A DNA stretch of 26,107 bases, from assembly GCA_964496755.1 (NCBI GenBank), contig CAZCBD010000013.1:1-26107 (forward strand). The letters run 5' to 3'. This document shows, one piece after another, positions 14,101 through 20,911 of the stretch. The DNA comes from CAZCBD01 sp964496755 (GTDB lineage: Bacteria; Bacteroidota; Ignavibacteria; Ignavibacteriales; Melioribacteraceae). The notes below the pieces were generated by a model. It searched no databases. It worked only from the letters and a program-made list of their open reading frames with translations, and had not been told where the DNA came from. The translations under genes and the position numbers were made by a program. Numbering within the stretch: position 1 is the first letter of the stretch; the number at the start of each line of letters is the position of its first letter.

Positions 14101-15108
14101 TTAAACTAATTTGTTTAAAAAATAAAAATTACTTGGAGCACCACCGGTATGCCAAAAAAGGATTTTCGAATTTTCCGGTAATTTCTTTTTCTTCAAATAA
14201 TCCAGCATTCCAAAAAACGCTCTGCTTGTATAAATCGGATCTAATAATATTCCCTCAGTAGATGCTATCAATTTAATGGTTTCAATTTCATTTTCCGTAA
14301 TCACACCATAACCGGCTTCACTGTAATTACTATCCAGAATTATTTCATGATTTTCAATTCTTACTTCATCGTCAATTTTAGACAAAGCTTCATTTGATAT
14401 ATTTACAATATGATTGTGCAAAGAAAAGTTATTATCTTCCACTTTGTCGATATTAATTCCGATAATTTTTGTCTCAATATCAAAAATCTTTTTCCCAATT
14501 GCCATTCCGGAATGAGTTCCACCGGAACATGAAGCAAAGAAAATATAATCGAAATCCCCAATAACTTCCGATTGATTTTTAAATTCCTCCATTGCTCTGG
14601 CATATCCAAAAGAACCGAGATAATTTGAACCACCCATTGGAATTAAATACGGTTTATCATTTCCATAATCATATTGAGACATTAATTTTTCAGGATCTAA
14701 AAATTTTTCATCTGAATTGCACCAAAGAATTTCTGCATTCAAAAGTTTATCTAACAAGTAATTGCCATTTGATACTTCCGGTTCAGGGCCACGTAAAATC
14801 AAAAAACATTTTAAGCCAAGTACTGCAGCTGCCGCAGCTGTCTGTCTGCAATGATTAGATTGCATTCCACCAAATGTAACTACCGAATTAAACCCTTTAT
14901 CCAAAGCATCTTTCATCAAATACTCAAGCTTTCTGACTTTATTTCCGCCAAGAGCCAATCCTGTTTGGTCATCTCTTTTTATGTAAACTTCATATCCCGG
15001 GAACATTTTATTAATATTGTTCAGCTTGTGTATCGGGGTAGGATAAAAAGCCAAATTAACATAATTGTTTAACTTCTCTCCACCATTCAATATTTTACTT
15101 TTTTTCAT
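14101..15108 (-). CDS. D-cysteine desulfhydrase-like PLP enzyme (ACC deaminase family)
   Basis: 335 residues of the fold-type II PLP family that holds 1-aminocyclopropane-1-carboxylate (ACC) deaminase and D-cysteine desulfhydrase. PLP lysine is Lys57 (GGNKVRKLEY); Ser84-Asn85-His86 (GGMQSNHCRQT) and the phosphate loop SGGTHSG (195-201) are present. ACC deaminases carry Glu after the active-site Tyr and Leu before the late GGAP loop. Here these are Thr294 (DPIYTSRAF) and Thr321 (WHTGGAP), as in D-cysteine desulfhydrases, so release of sulfide, pyruvate and ammonia from D-cysteine is the better guess. Substrate is inferred, not shown. It starts one base after the stop of the haem protein gene with only a weak ribosome site, so coupling is likely. 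Confidence 0.87.
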   Translation of the reverse strand: MKKSKILNGGEKLNNYVNLAFYPTPIHKLNNINKMFPGYEVYIKRDDQTGLALGGNKVRKLEYLMKDALDKGFNSVVTFGGMQSNHCRQTAAAAAVLGLKCFLILRGPEPEVSNGNYLLDKLLNAEILWCNSDEKFLDPEKLMSQYDYGNDKPYLIPMGGSNYLGSFGYARAMEEFKNQSEVIGDFDYIFFASCSGGTHSGMAIGKKIFDIETKIIGINIDKVEDNNFSLHNHIVNISNEALSKIDDEVRIENHEIILDSNYSEAGYGVITENEIETIKLIASTEGILLDPIYTSRAFFGMLDYLKKKKLPENSKILFWHTGGAPSNFYFLNKLV

Positions 15109-15109
15109 T

Positions 15110-15604
15110 TTATTTTTCTTCGTTTTGTTTTTCTTCGTTTTGCAAAATCAATTTATTTTTAGTTTCTTGCTTAAGAATCTGTTCGAAAAATTCAATTAAT
15201 TTCTCTTTGTTTATTTCATTTAATTTTGCTTCCGAATGCAAAATTAAATAGCTATTTAAAGGCATATTTTCTTCCTCAATTTCTTCAATTGATTCTTCAA
15301 GTTTTTTTGTTTTTCTTTTAAGCGAATATGTATTCCAAATAGAAAAATTCAAATGCTTTCTACCATCAACAATATGATCATCAATAAACCATGACAAAGG
15401 TGCTATTTTTGAATAAAACGGATATTTTGTTTCATAAGAATGACAATCGTAACAGGCATTTTTAATAAGTGTTTTCAGTGTATCATTTGTGCTGTAAATA
15501 CTAAAAAAATCACCTCCGGTAGTTTTCTTTTTCGGTGTTGTATCAATCTGGAAAAATTGTATTGCAATAAATAACCCTACTAAAACTAAAATAGTTTTTT
15601 TCAT
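15110..15604 (-). CDS. Haem-binding (Haem_bd) c-type cytochrome-like protein
   Basis: 164 residues with an N-terminal hydrophobic export segment (about 3-19). One CxxCH haem site, Cys51-Tyr-Asp-Cys54-His55 (NACYDCHSYETKYPFYSKIAP), is followed by SWFIDDHIVDGRKHLNFSIW and Met114-Pro115, a plausible sixth ligand; this is the standard pattern of the Haem_bd family found in Bacteroidota and relatives. It should sit in the periplasm, anchored by its uncleaved or lipid-free N-terminus, and handle electrons; no partner is visible. The last ten residues are an exact duplication of QNEEK. AAAGG lies upstream of the ATG. Confidence 0.85.
   Translation of the reverse strand: MKKTILVLVGLFIAIQFFQIDTTPKKKTTGGDFFSIYSTNDTLKTLIKNACYDCHSYETKYPFYSKIAPLSWFIDDHIVDGRKHLNFSIWNTYSLKRKTKKLEESIEEIEEENMPLNSYLILHSEAKLNEINKEKLIEFFEQILKQETKNKLILQNEEKQNEEK
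15113..15142. repeat. Exact 15-bp tandem duplication at the end of the haem protein gene
   Basis: Two identical 15-bp units (15113-15127, 15128-15142) encode the pentapeptide QNEEK twice at the C-terminus, ending one base before the stop codon. Confidence 0.9.
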
Positions 15605-15622
15605 CTTTAACCTTTCATTGTT

Positions 15623-16612
15623 TTAGAAATTAAACTTTCTTTTTAGCCACTCGTATGCTTCATTTATTTCCTTTGTTTTTTGTTGAGCCATTTTTAAAAT
15701 TTCATCACCTAGAGAATCCACTTTATCAGGATGATATTTAGCAATCATTTGCAAATATTTTTTTCTTATTTGTGTTTTGGTAACTCTACCTTTTAGTCCT
15801 AAAACTTCGCCGTAATATTTCGATTTTTCGGCATCCGTTGCTTTTGAAGAATCAAAATTGTTACCGGAATATCTCTCCTCCTCAAATTTTTCATATTTTT
15901 CGTACCTTTCGTATTTTTCATATCGTTCATATTTGTGATAGCTTCTTTTAGACTTTTTAGATTGTTTGCGAGAATAATTATTTGGAATTATCTTAGCAAG
16001 GCTTGAGTAAAAATAAGTATTGTGTTCACCGATTTTTTTTAAATAATCAAGAAGTTCTATATTCATTACCGCCCAATCGGTACTCACAATTTTTGCAGAA
16101 GCTTCAAGTAATAATTCTTTAATACTTTCCTCGGATAAATTTGAACGAATGCTTTTTAATTTTCCAGTCGAGATTTGAGGCATCGCTATTCGCATCAGAT
16201 TAGAAATCCATTTATCTGTGGAACTATCAATTATTAAGTTATATAAAACCAAATACTCTACAAGTACTTGCATATTCGAAAGCTTTGCTTGGATTTTAGA
16301 AGAACCGGAAATACATTTCAAATGGCCGGACAAGGCAAAAATAAATTCATTTAATGTTTGATCGAAATCTAGATCAAACCATTTGGTAAAAACCGTATTT
16401 GTAGCAGTAAATAAATAAGTTTTTCTAAAATCTATTGCGGAACGGATATTGAGATTTAAATACTCGTGAGAAAAATCACCCAGACCATTTTGAACATAAC
16501 CGATAGCGCACCAAATTTGTTTGGAAATTTCATCATATATTACATACGCATCTTCGTATCTGTTCGATTCATATAAAAAATTAGCAACATCGCGTAGTTT
16601 AGAAATATTCAT
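15623..16612 (-). CDS. J-domain (DnaJ-type) co-chaperone protein with Tyr/Glu/Lys repeat
   Basis: 329 residues. Residues 1-210 are a helical domain I cannot name, beginning with a TPR-like pair of helices (RDVANFLYESNRYEDAYVIYDE). A basic, low-complexity linker follows with repeats of Tyr-Glu-(Arg/Lys) (about 225-247). The C-terminus is a J domain (about 264-329) with the essential His294-Pro-Asp296 (AKYHPDKVDSLGD), so it should stimulate an Hsp70 ATPase. The J domain is at the C-terminus, not the N-terminus as in DnaJ, so it is not a housekeeping DnaJ. GAAAGAG lies 5 nt before the ATG. It is placed between a signalling fusion gene and the haem protein; its client is unknown. Confidence 0.85.
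   Translation of the reverse strand: MNISKLRDVANFLYESNRYEDAYVIYDEISKQIWCAIGYVQNGLGDFSHEYLNLNIRSAIDFRKTYLFTATNTVFTKWFDLDFDQTLNEFIFALSGHLKCISGSSKIQAKLSNMQVLVEYLVLYNLIIDSSTDKWISNLMRIAMPQISTGKLKSIRSNLSEESIKELLLEASAKIVSTDWAVMNIELLDYLKKIGEHNTYFYSSLAKIIPNNYSRKQSKKSKRSYHKYERYEKYERYEKYEKFEEERYSGNNFDSSKATDAEKSKYYGEVLGLKGRVTKTQIRKKYLQMIAKYHPDKVDSLGDEILKMAQQKTKEINEAYEWLKRKFNF
15869..15940. repeat. Degenerate tandem repeat encoding YE(R/K) units
   Basis: About 72 bp in the J-domain gene in which a 9-bp unit for Tyr-Glu-Arg/Lys recurs (YHKYERYEKYERYEKYEK), with small base changes between copies. It stays in frame and is part of the coding region. Confidence 0.8.
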
Positions 16613-16623
16613 AAAAACTCTTT

Positions 16624-18573
16624 CTATGCAACCGTATTAACAAGCGCTAATTCATTTTTAGAGAGAACCAAACTAATGTCGAGCAAAATTTTAATCATAT
16701 CCTCATCTTTAATCATAGCCATTATATATTTTGAATCAACCGTAGTACTAATTTCAGGCGGAGCATCAATATCGGAAGCGGAAATTGTTCTAACTTCGGA
16801 AACCGAGTCCACAATTATTCCCATTTCTACAGATATTCCTTGATGTTCAATTTCAAGAACTATTATGCAAGTTTTATTTGTCGGTTCAACTTCCGGCATT
16901 CCAAAACGAGTGCGAATATCAATAATCGGTACAACATTTCCTCTTAAATCAATTATTCCTTTTACAAATGGTGGGGATTGCGGCATGCTCGTAATTGGCA
17001 CTAATTTTATAATTTCTCTAATTTTCAGTATATCAATTCCGAATTCTTGATTGTCGAGAACAAACATCAAATATTGTCCTTCCATATTTAATAATGCTTT
17101 TGATGCAAGTTCCTCATTAGATAATTCAGCTCGGACTAACAATTCATTAGCATATTCAAAAGAATCATGTAAATTTGATTTTGAACGGCTGGCGCTTTCT
17201 CCGCAAACCGAGCGAGCATATTTTAAATCAACAAACTTATCAACTTCAATAATACTCCCAACCCCCATAACGTCATGCATATAATGTTGCATTTTATCCA
17301 AATCTTCAATTGAAGGGTAAAGATTATCCGTTTTAATACCAAGAGGTTCGGTTAAAACATTCCGAAGCAACGGTACTTTTAATCCCAATGATTTATCAGG
17401 GTCTAAAAATTCAACTGCAATTTCGGCAGCGGCTCCCGGTTTTTGAGCAATAAACTTACCGGCTTTTACCAAATAATCGGAAAGTTCAAATGCAGCATCG
17501 GGATAATCATTTAAAAATTCTTCCTGCATAGTAATTACACAGCAAGGATGATTTTCCCACATTTCGCTGGATAGAAATTGAAGTTCTGCCAATCCGTTGG
17601 CAATTGCTTTTGTACCCAAAGGTTCGGCTACTAAGTAGCCGGCCGTATCCGGATTATCGCCAAGAAACTCAGGCATTTTTACGGGCGGTACAACTTCAAA
17701 TTCAATATCAACGTTATCGTTACCCGCAACTCCGGGTTGCAATCCAATACCGGTAAAAAACATATGCGCAAGCATATTATGAATTGATAATGTATGGGGA
17801 ATGTAAAAAGTCTTTTGTTTAAAAAAATCATTGTAGGGTTCTCTGAAATCTCCCCCTTTTTTATTTCGAACAAGAATACTTCCATTGCGGTGAGCAAACA
17901 AAATTAACTTTAACGGGGCGCCATATTTATATAAATCCATTGCAATAGGGGCTAATACGCATGCACCTTCAACGGTTCCTTTGTCGAGTGCATTAGCTAC
18001 CGGGTTCCAACTAGACATTCTGTGAGTACGCAATTCAAAATGCTTCGGATTAATTTCGCCAATCTTAATTAAATGTTTCAGAACCCCCAACACCAAATGA
18101 TCTGTAATTTGAATATGCGCCATATTAATAATTACTTTCCCCTCGTCATTAAGTTTTGCCTTGGGGCGTTCTTTCATTTCTTCTTTTTTATCTCCAAAAG
18201 CTTCATCAATTTTTTCTTTTAGCTCGGCTGCATTAAACGGTTTAGAAATGAAAGCACTTACTCCGGCTTCGTTTGCCTCGGTAACTTCTTTTTTTTCACC
18301 TCTGCCGGTTGCCATTATAAATGGAAGATTTTTTAATTGGTCATTACTCCTAATCCACCGAAGTAATTCTAATCCTGATTTATTGGGCATATTCCAATCG
18401 CTAATTACAAGTTCAATTGTAGAATCACTTTGCAACTTGGCAATTGCATCGTCTCCGTCAACAGATTCAATTATATTCTCATGCCCTAAACTGGATAGCA
18501 CTTTTTTTTCCATTTTGCGCATTACTGCTGCATCTTCAACCAATAAAATTTTAATATTTAATTTGACCGGCAT
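16624..18573 (-). CDS. REC / NrtA-NasS-like solute-binding / CheW fusion protein
   Basis: 649 residues, no signal peptide. Residues 1-128: CheY-like receiver with Glu13-Asp14, phospho-acceptor Asp59 (VISDWNMPNKSGLELL), Thr89 and Lys111. Residues about 148-455: a solute-binding domain of the nitrate/bicarbonate type (NMT1_2, as in NrtA, CmpA, NasS): ITDHLVLGVLKHLI, GACVLAPIAMDLYKYG, IPHTLSIHNMLAHMFF, FEVVPPVKMPEFL, WENHPCCVITMQEEFL. Residues about 498-640: CheW (YLMFVLDNQEFGIDILKIRE, VKGIIDLRGNVVPIIDIR). A binding domain with no export signal has a precedent in NasS, a cytoplasmic nitrate/nitrite sensor. The likely role is a ligand-sensing and phosphorylatable adaptor for a chemosensory complex. 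The ligand is unknown. A strong GGAGGA precedes the ATG. STAS and SpoIIE genes are upstream in the same run. Confidence 0.9.
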   Translation of the reverse strand: MPVKLNIKILLVEDAAVMRKMEKKVLSSLGHENIIESVDGDDAIAKLQSDSTIELVISDWNMPNKSGLELLRWIRSNDQLKNLPFIMATGRGEKKEVTEANEAGVSAFISKPFNAAELKEKIDEAFGDKKEEMKERPKAKLNDEGKVIINMAHIQITDHLVLGVLKHLIKIGEINPKHFELRTHRMSSWNPVANALDKGTVEGACVLAPIAMDLYKYGAPLKLILFAHRNGSILVRNKKGGDFREPYNDFFKQKTFYIPHTLSIHNMLAHMFFTGIGLQPGVAGNDNVDIEFEVVPPVKMPEFLGDNPDTAGYLVAEPLGTKAIANGLAELQFLSSEMWENHPCCVITMQEEFLNDYPDAAFELSDYLVKAGKFIAQKPGAAAEIAVEFLDPDKSLGLKVPLLRNVLTEPLGIKTDNLYPSIEDLDKMQHYMHDVMGVGSIIEVDKFVDLKYARSVCGESASRSKSNLHDSFEYANELLVRAELSNEELASKALLNMEGQYLMFVLDNQEFGIDILKIREIIKLVPITSMPQSPPFVKGIIDLRGNVVPIIDIRTRFGMPEVEPTNKTCIIVLEIEHQGISVEMGIIVDSVSEVRTISASDIDAPPEISTTVDSKYIMAMIKDEDMIKILLDISLVLSKNELALVNTVA

Positions 18574-18626
18574 TGGTATCCTCCAAAAATATCAGCTCAT
18601 TAAGTAAATAAATATAATAATAAATT

Positions 18627-18965
18627 TTAATTTTTATAATCAAATATAGCTTCATCAATATTGTTATAAATACTAAACAATTGATGCAAATGTGCAATAT
18701 CACAAAAAATAAAGTTGAGCTTAGTATTAACAACTATTTTTAATGTTGCCCCTTTTGTTTCGGCTATTTTAAAGCATGCAACCAAAGTGCCTAAAAATGT
18801 AGAATTTACGTATTCGCACTTCTTAAAATCAACAATTATTTTTTTTGTTTCGGTTTTAAGCAAATCCAAAAAAAATTCTCTAAATTTTTCAGTAACCGAA
18901 AGAGTAGCTTTTTGTAAATTTATTCTAACGGTACAAATTTCATCAATACATTTTTTTTCAAACAT
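18627..18965 (-). CDS. Single-domain STAS protein (anti-anti-sigma factor-like)
   Basis: 112 residues, one STAS domain of normal length. The phosphorylation loop reads EYVNSTFLGTLV, with Ser55/Thr56 where SpoIIAA and RsbV are phosphorylated. In that system a serine kinase phosphorylates the STAS protein and a SpoIIE/RsbU phosphatase restores it. A SpoIIE-type phosphatase is two genes upstream, which supports this role; no RsbW-type kinase is in the window. There is no recognisable ribosome site, and the gene starts 14 nt after the previous stop, so coupled translation is likely. Confidence 0.85.
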   Translation of the reverse strand: MFEKKCIDEICTVRINLQKATLSVTEKFREFFLDLLKTETKKIIVDFKKCEYVNSTFLGTLVACFKIAETKGATLKIVVNTKLNFIFCDIAHLHQLFSIYNNIDEAIFDYKN

Positions 18966-18979
18966 TGTGGCTCAATATT

Positions 18980-19486
18980 TTAATTATGACTAACTACTTT
19001 TTCTTTTCTTTTTTCCAAAAGTCTGATTACTTTATTAAACGATCTTTGGTTATTACCATCTAATTTTATTAATGATCTATGAGTATCCAAAAGCATATCA
19101 GCAAGCGAGGCTCTATCTAATTCAACATTTTCCGGCAAGGGTTTTAGTTCATTTGTATTGGTCATTTTTTCATGTTTTATTTTGAAATATTTATCGAAAC
19201 CAACACTTTCAAGTATTTTGTCAATGTCTTCTTTTAATGAATATATAATTGGTTTCATATTAAATTCGCGTAAATATTCCGCACATTTAGCTAATAATCC
19301 CAGATTTGTACTATCAAGTGTTTCCGTTTCGGTTAAATCGAATTCAATACTACTGTAAGTTTTATTTTCAATAATTTCGTAAATAAAATTTTTCAGGGGC
19401 TGGCAAGTTGCGTAAGTGCTAAAGCCAATTATTTTAATTCTACATTTTTCTGCTTCTTTTCCAATCAAGTATTTACATTCGTTCAT
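18980..19486 (-). CDS. STAS domain protein with C-terminal helical extension
   Basis: 168 residues from the ATG at 19486, which has a strong GGGAGGA 5 nt upstream; an ATG 18 nt earlier overlaps that site and is rejected. Residues about 1-105 form a STAS domain with LTETETLDSTNLGLLA, Ser59/Thr60 being the expected phospho-site. Residues about 110-168 are an added, charged, mostly helical tail (LADMLLDTHRSLIKLDGNNQ, then LLEKRKEKV) absent from simple anti-sigma antagonists. It is only distantly similar to the next STAS gene. It probably acts with the SpoIIE phosphatase just upstream; the tail could bind a different partner. Confidence 0.82.
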   Translation of the reverse strand: MNECKYLIGKEAEKCRIKIIGFSTYATCQPLKNFIYEIIENKTYSSIEFDLTETETLDSTNLGLLAKCAEYLREFNMKPIIYSLKEDIDKILESVGFDKYFKIKHEKMTNTNELKPLPENVELDRASLADMLLDTHRSLIKLDGNNQRSFNKVIRLLEKRKEKVVSHN

Positions 19487-19519
19487 TTTATCCTCCCTGC
19501 TCATTTTTATCTTATCCGC

Positions 19520-20872
19520 TTATTTATGTTCTATTAACATAAAAGTAATATCATCCGGAATCGACTCTAATGTATTAATCTCAAATTTATCTAATAATCT
19601 TTCTATTATTCTACCGGAATCTTTAAATAGGTTGTATAACACTTTTTGTTTTTCGTTTAGATTTACGTTTTTCATTATTTCAAATAGCCCGTCTGAAACT
19701 ATTAAGATAGAATATTTATTCTCAAGATTTATTTGCTTTGAGGTATAGTTTGTAGTTTTAAACATTCCAACCGGCGAAGATCCGGATTTTAATTCTAAAT
19801 AATAGTCTTCAGTATTTAAAATCGGGTATGGAAATTGCCCTGCGTTAACATAGGTTAGTTCTTTTTTTTGTAAATCAATTATTCCAATAAACATTGTTGC
19901 AAATTTATCTAGCTTTTCGCTAATAATCTTTTCATTCAATTTGGTTGCTATAAGTTCGGGTTTAATTTCAAAAGAAGGTCCGGCGGCTTTAATTTTTTCA
20001 AAAAAAGTATCAATAAAGTTTTTAATGAAAATAGTTACAAAGGCACTTGCCGAACCATGCCCTGATACATCAACAAAGTAAAAAAGCAATTTGTGATCGT
20101 TTATTTTAAAATAATCAACAAAATCTCCACTTAAATACAAGGAGGGTTTCAGATAATGTTTGCATAAAATATTATTGATATTTACTTCACATTGAGGCAA
20201 AAGATGTAATTGAATCATTCGCCCTGCTTGCATATCTTTTTCCATCGTAAGTAAATTTTCAGTTAATTGCTCATTTAGATTCACTAATTTTTTATTCGCC
20301 AAATTTAATTCTTTTGTGCGTTCAGCAACTTTTTCTTCAAGCGTTTTATTTAATTCGCTGATTGTAATTATATCTTCATAAGAACGAAGTGCCGATATTA
20401 TAGATGTTATCAGTTTTTGAGAAGAGAGCTCTGTTTTTTCTTTATAGTCATTAATATCATAATCAATAATAATTTTTCGTTCGGGTGCTTGTCCGGGATA
20501 TCCGGTTCTGAGTATTATTCTGATATTTGCATTTTTAAGATTATTTCTGATATAATCTACTATTCGCAAACCGGAATTCTCATTTTCCATTACTACATCA
20601 AGTAAAACCAGAGCAATGTCATTATTTTCGGAAAGAATTTTTTTTGCATCGTTTTCATTATAAGCACTAAAAAATTCCATTTCTTTATTTTTGAATTTAA
20701 TTTCCTTAAGCACCATTTTTGTTACAGCGTGAATATCTTCTTCGTCATCTACAATTAGTATTTTCCATTTACCCGAAGTTGTGTCTAAAACATCAGAGTA
20801 TTTTTCTTCTGTGTTTTGGATTTCACTTTCCGTGAATAGTATTTCATCATCTTTTTTTGTAAATAAACTCAC
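19520..20872 (-). CDS. Response regulator with SpoIIE/RsbU-type PP2C phosphatase output
   Basis: 450 residues, GTG start. Residues about 35-165: receiver with Asp42-Asp43-Glu44 and phospho-acceptor Asp92 (LVLLDVVM); its segment LRTGYPGQAPERK is typical of a receiver subgroup found with DUF3369. Residues 172-215: a coiled coil (EEKVAERTKELNLANKKLVN). Residues about 220-448: a SpoIIE phosphatase with metal residues Asp250 (LSGDFVDYF), Asp268 (VDVSGHGSASAF), Asp394 (IVSDGLFE) and Asp440-Asp441 (IPDDITFM). It should dephosphorylate Ser/Thr of STAS proteins when its receiver is phosphorylated. The kinase gene is 39 nt upstream and the two STAS genes follow, a plausible complete pathway. Its ribosome site is weak. 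Confidence 0.92.
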   Translation of the reverse strand: MSLFTKKDDEILFTESEIQNTEEKYSDVLDTTSGKWKILIVDDEEDIHAVTKMVLKEIKFKNKEMEFFSAYNENDAKKILSENNDIALVLLDVVMENENSGLRIVDYIRNNLKNANIRIILRTGYPGQAPERKIIIDYDINDYKEKTELSSQKLITSIISALRSYEDIITISELNKTLEEKVAERTKELNLANKKLVNLNEQLTENLLTMEKDMQAGRMIQLHLLPQCEVNINNILCKHYLKPSLYLSGDFVDYFKINDHKLLFYFVDVSGHGSASAFVTIFIKNFIDTFFEKIKAAGPSFEIKPELIATKLNEKIISEKLDKFATMFIGIIDLQKKELTYVNAGQFPYPILNTEDYYLELKSGSSPVGMFKTTNYTSKQINLENKYSILIVSDGLFEIMKNVNLNEKQKVLYNLFKDSGRIIERLLDKFEINTLESIPDDITFMLIEHK

Positions 20873-20911
20873 TTTTACCCGTCAAATATTTATTTTCTAA
20901 TAATCGTAAGA

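Noticed and set aside
14101..15108. ACC deaminase as the product name
   Set aside because: The Glu and Leu positions that mark ACC deaminases are both Thr here.
15869..15940. Short regular repeats that might suggest a CRISPR-like array
   Set aside because: Units are 9 bp with no spacers and encode an in-frame Tyr-Glu-Lys/Arg repeat of the J-domain protein.
18161..18607. 148-codon plus-strand frame over the receiver part of the CheW fusion gene
   Set aside because: Antisense shadow of a well-conserved CheY-like domain, with Ser/Phe-rich composition typical of such shadows.
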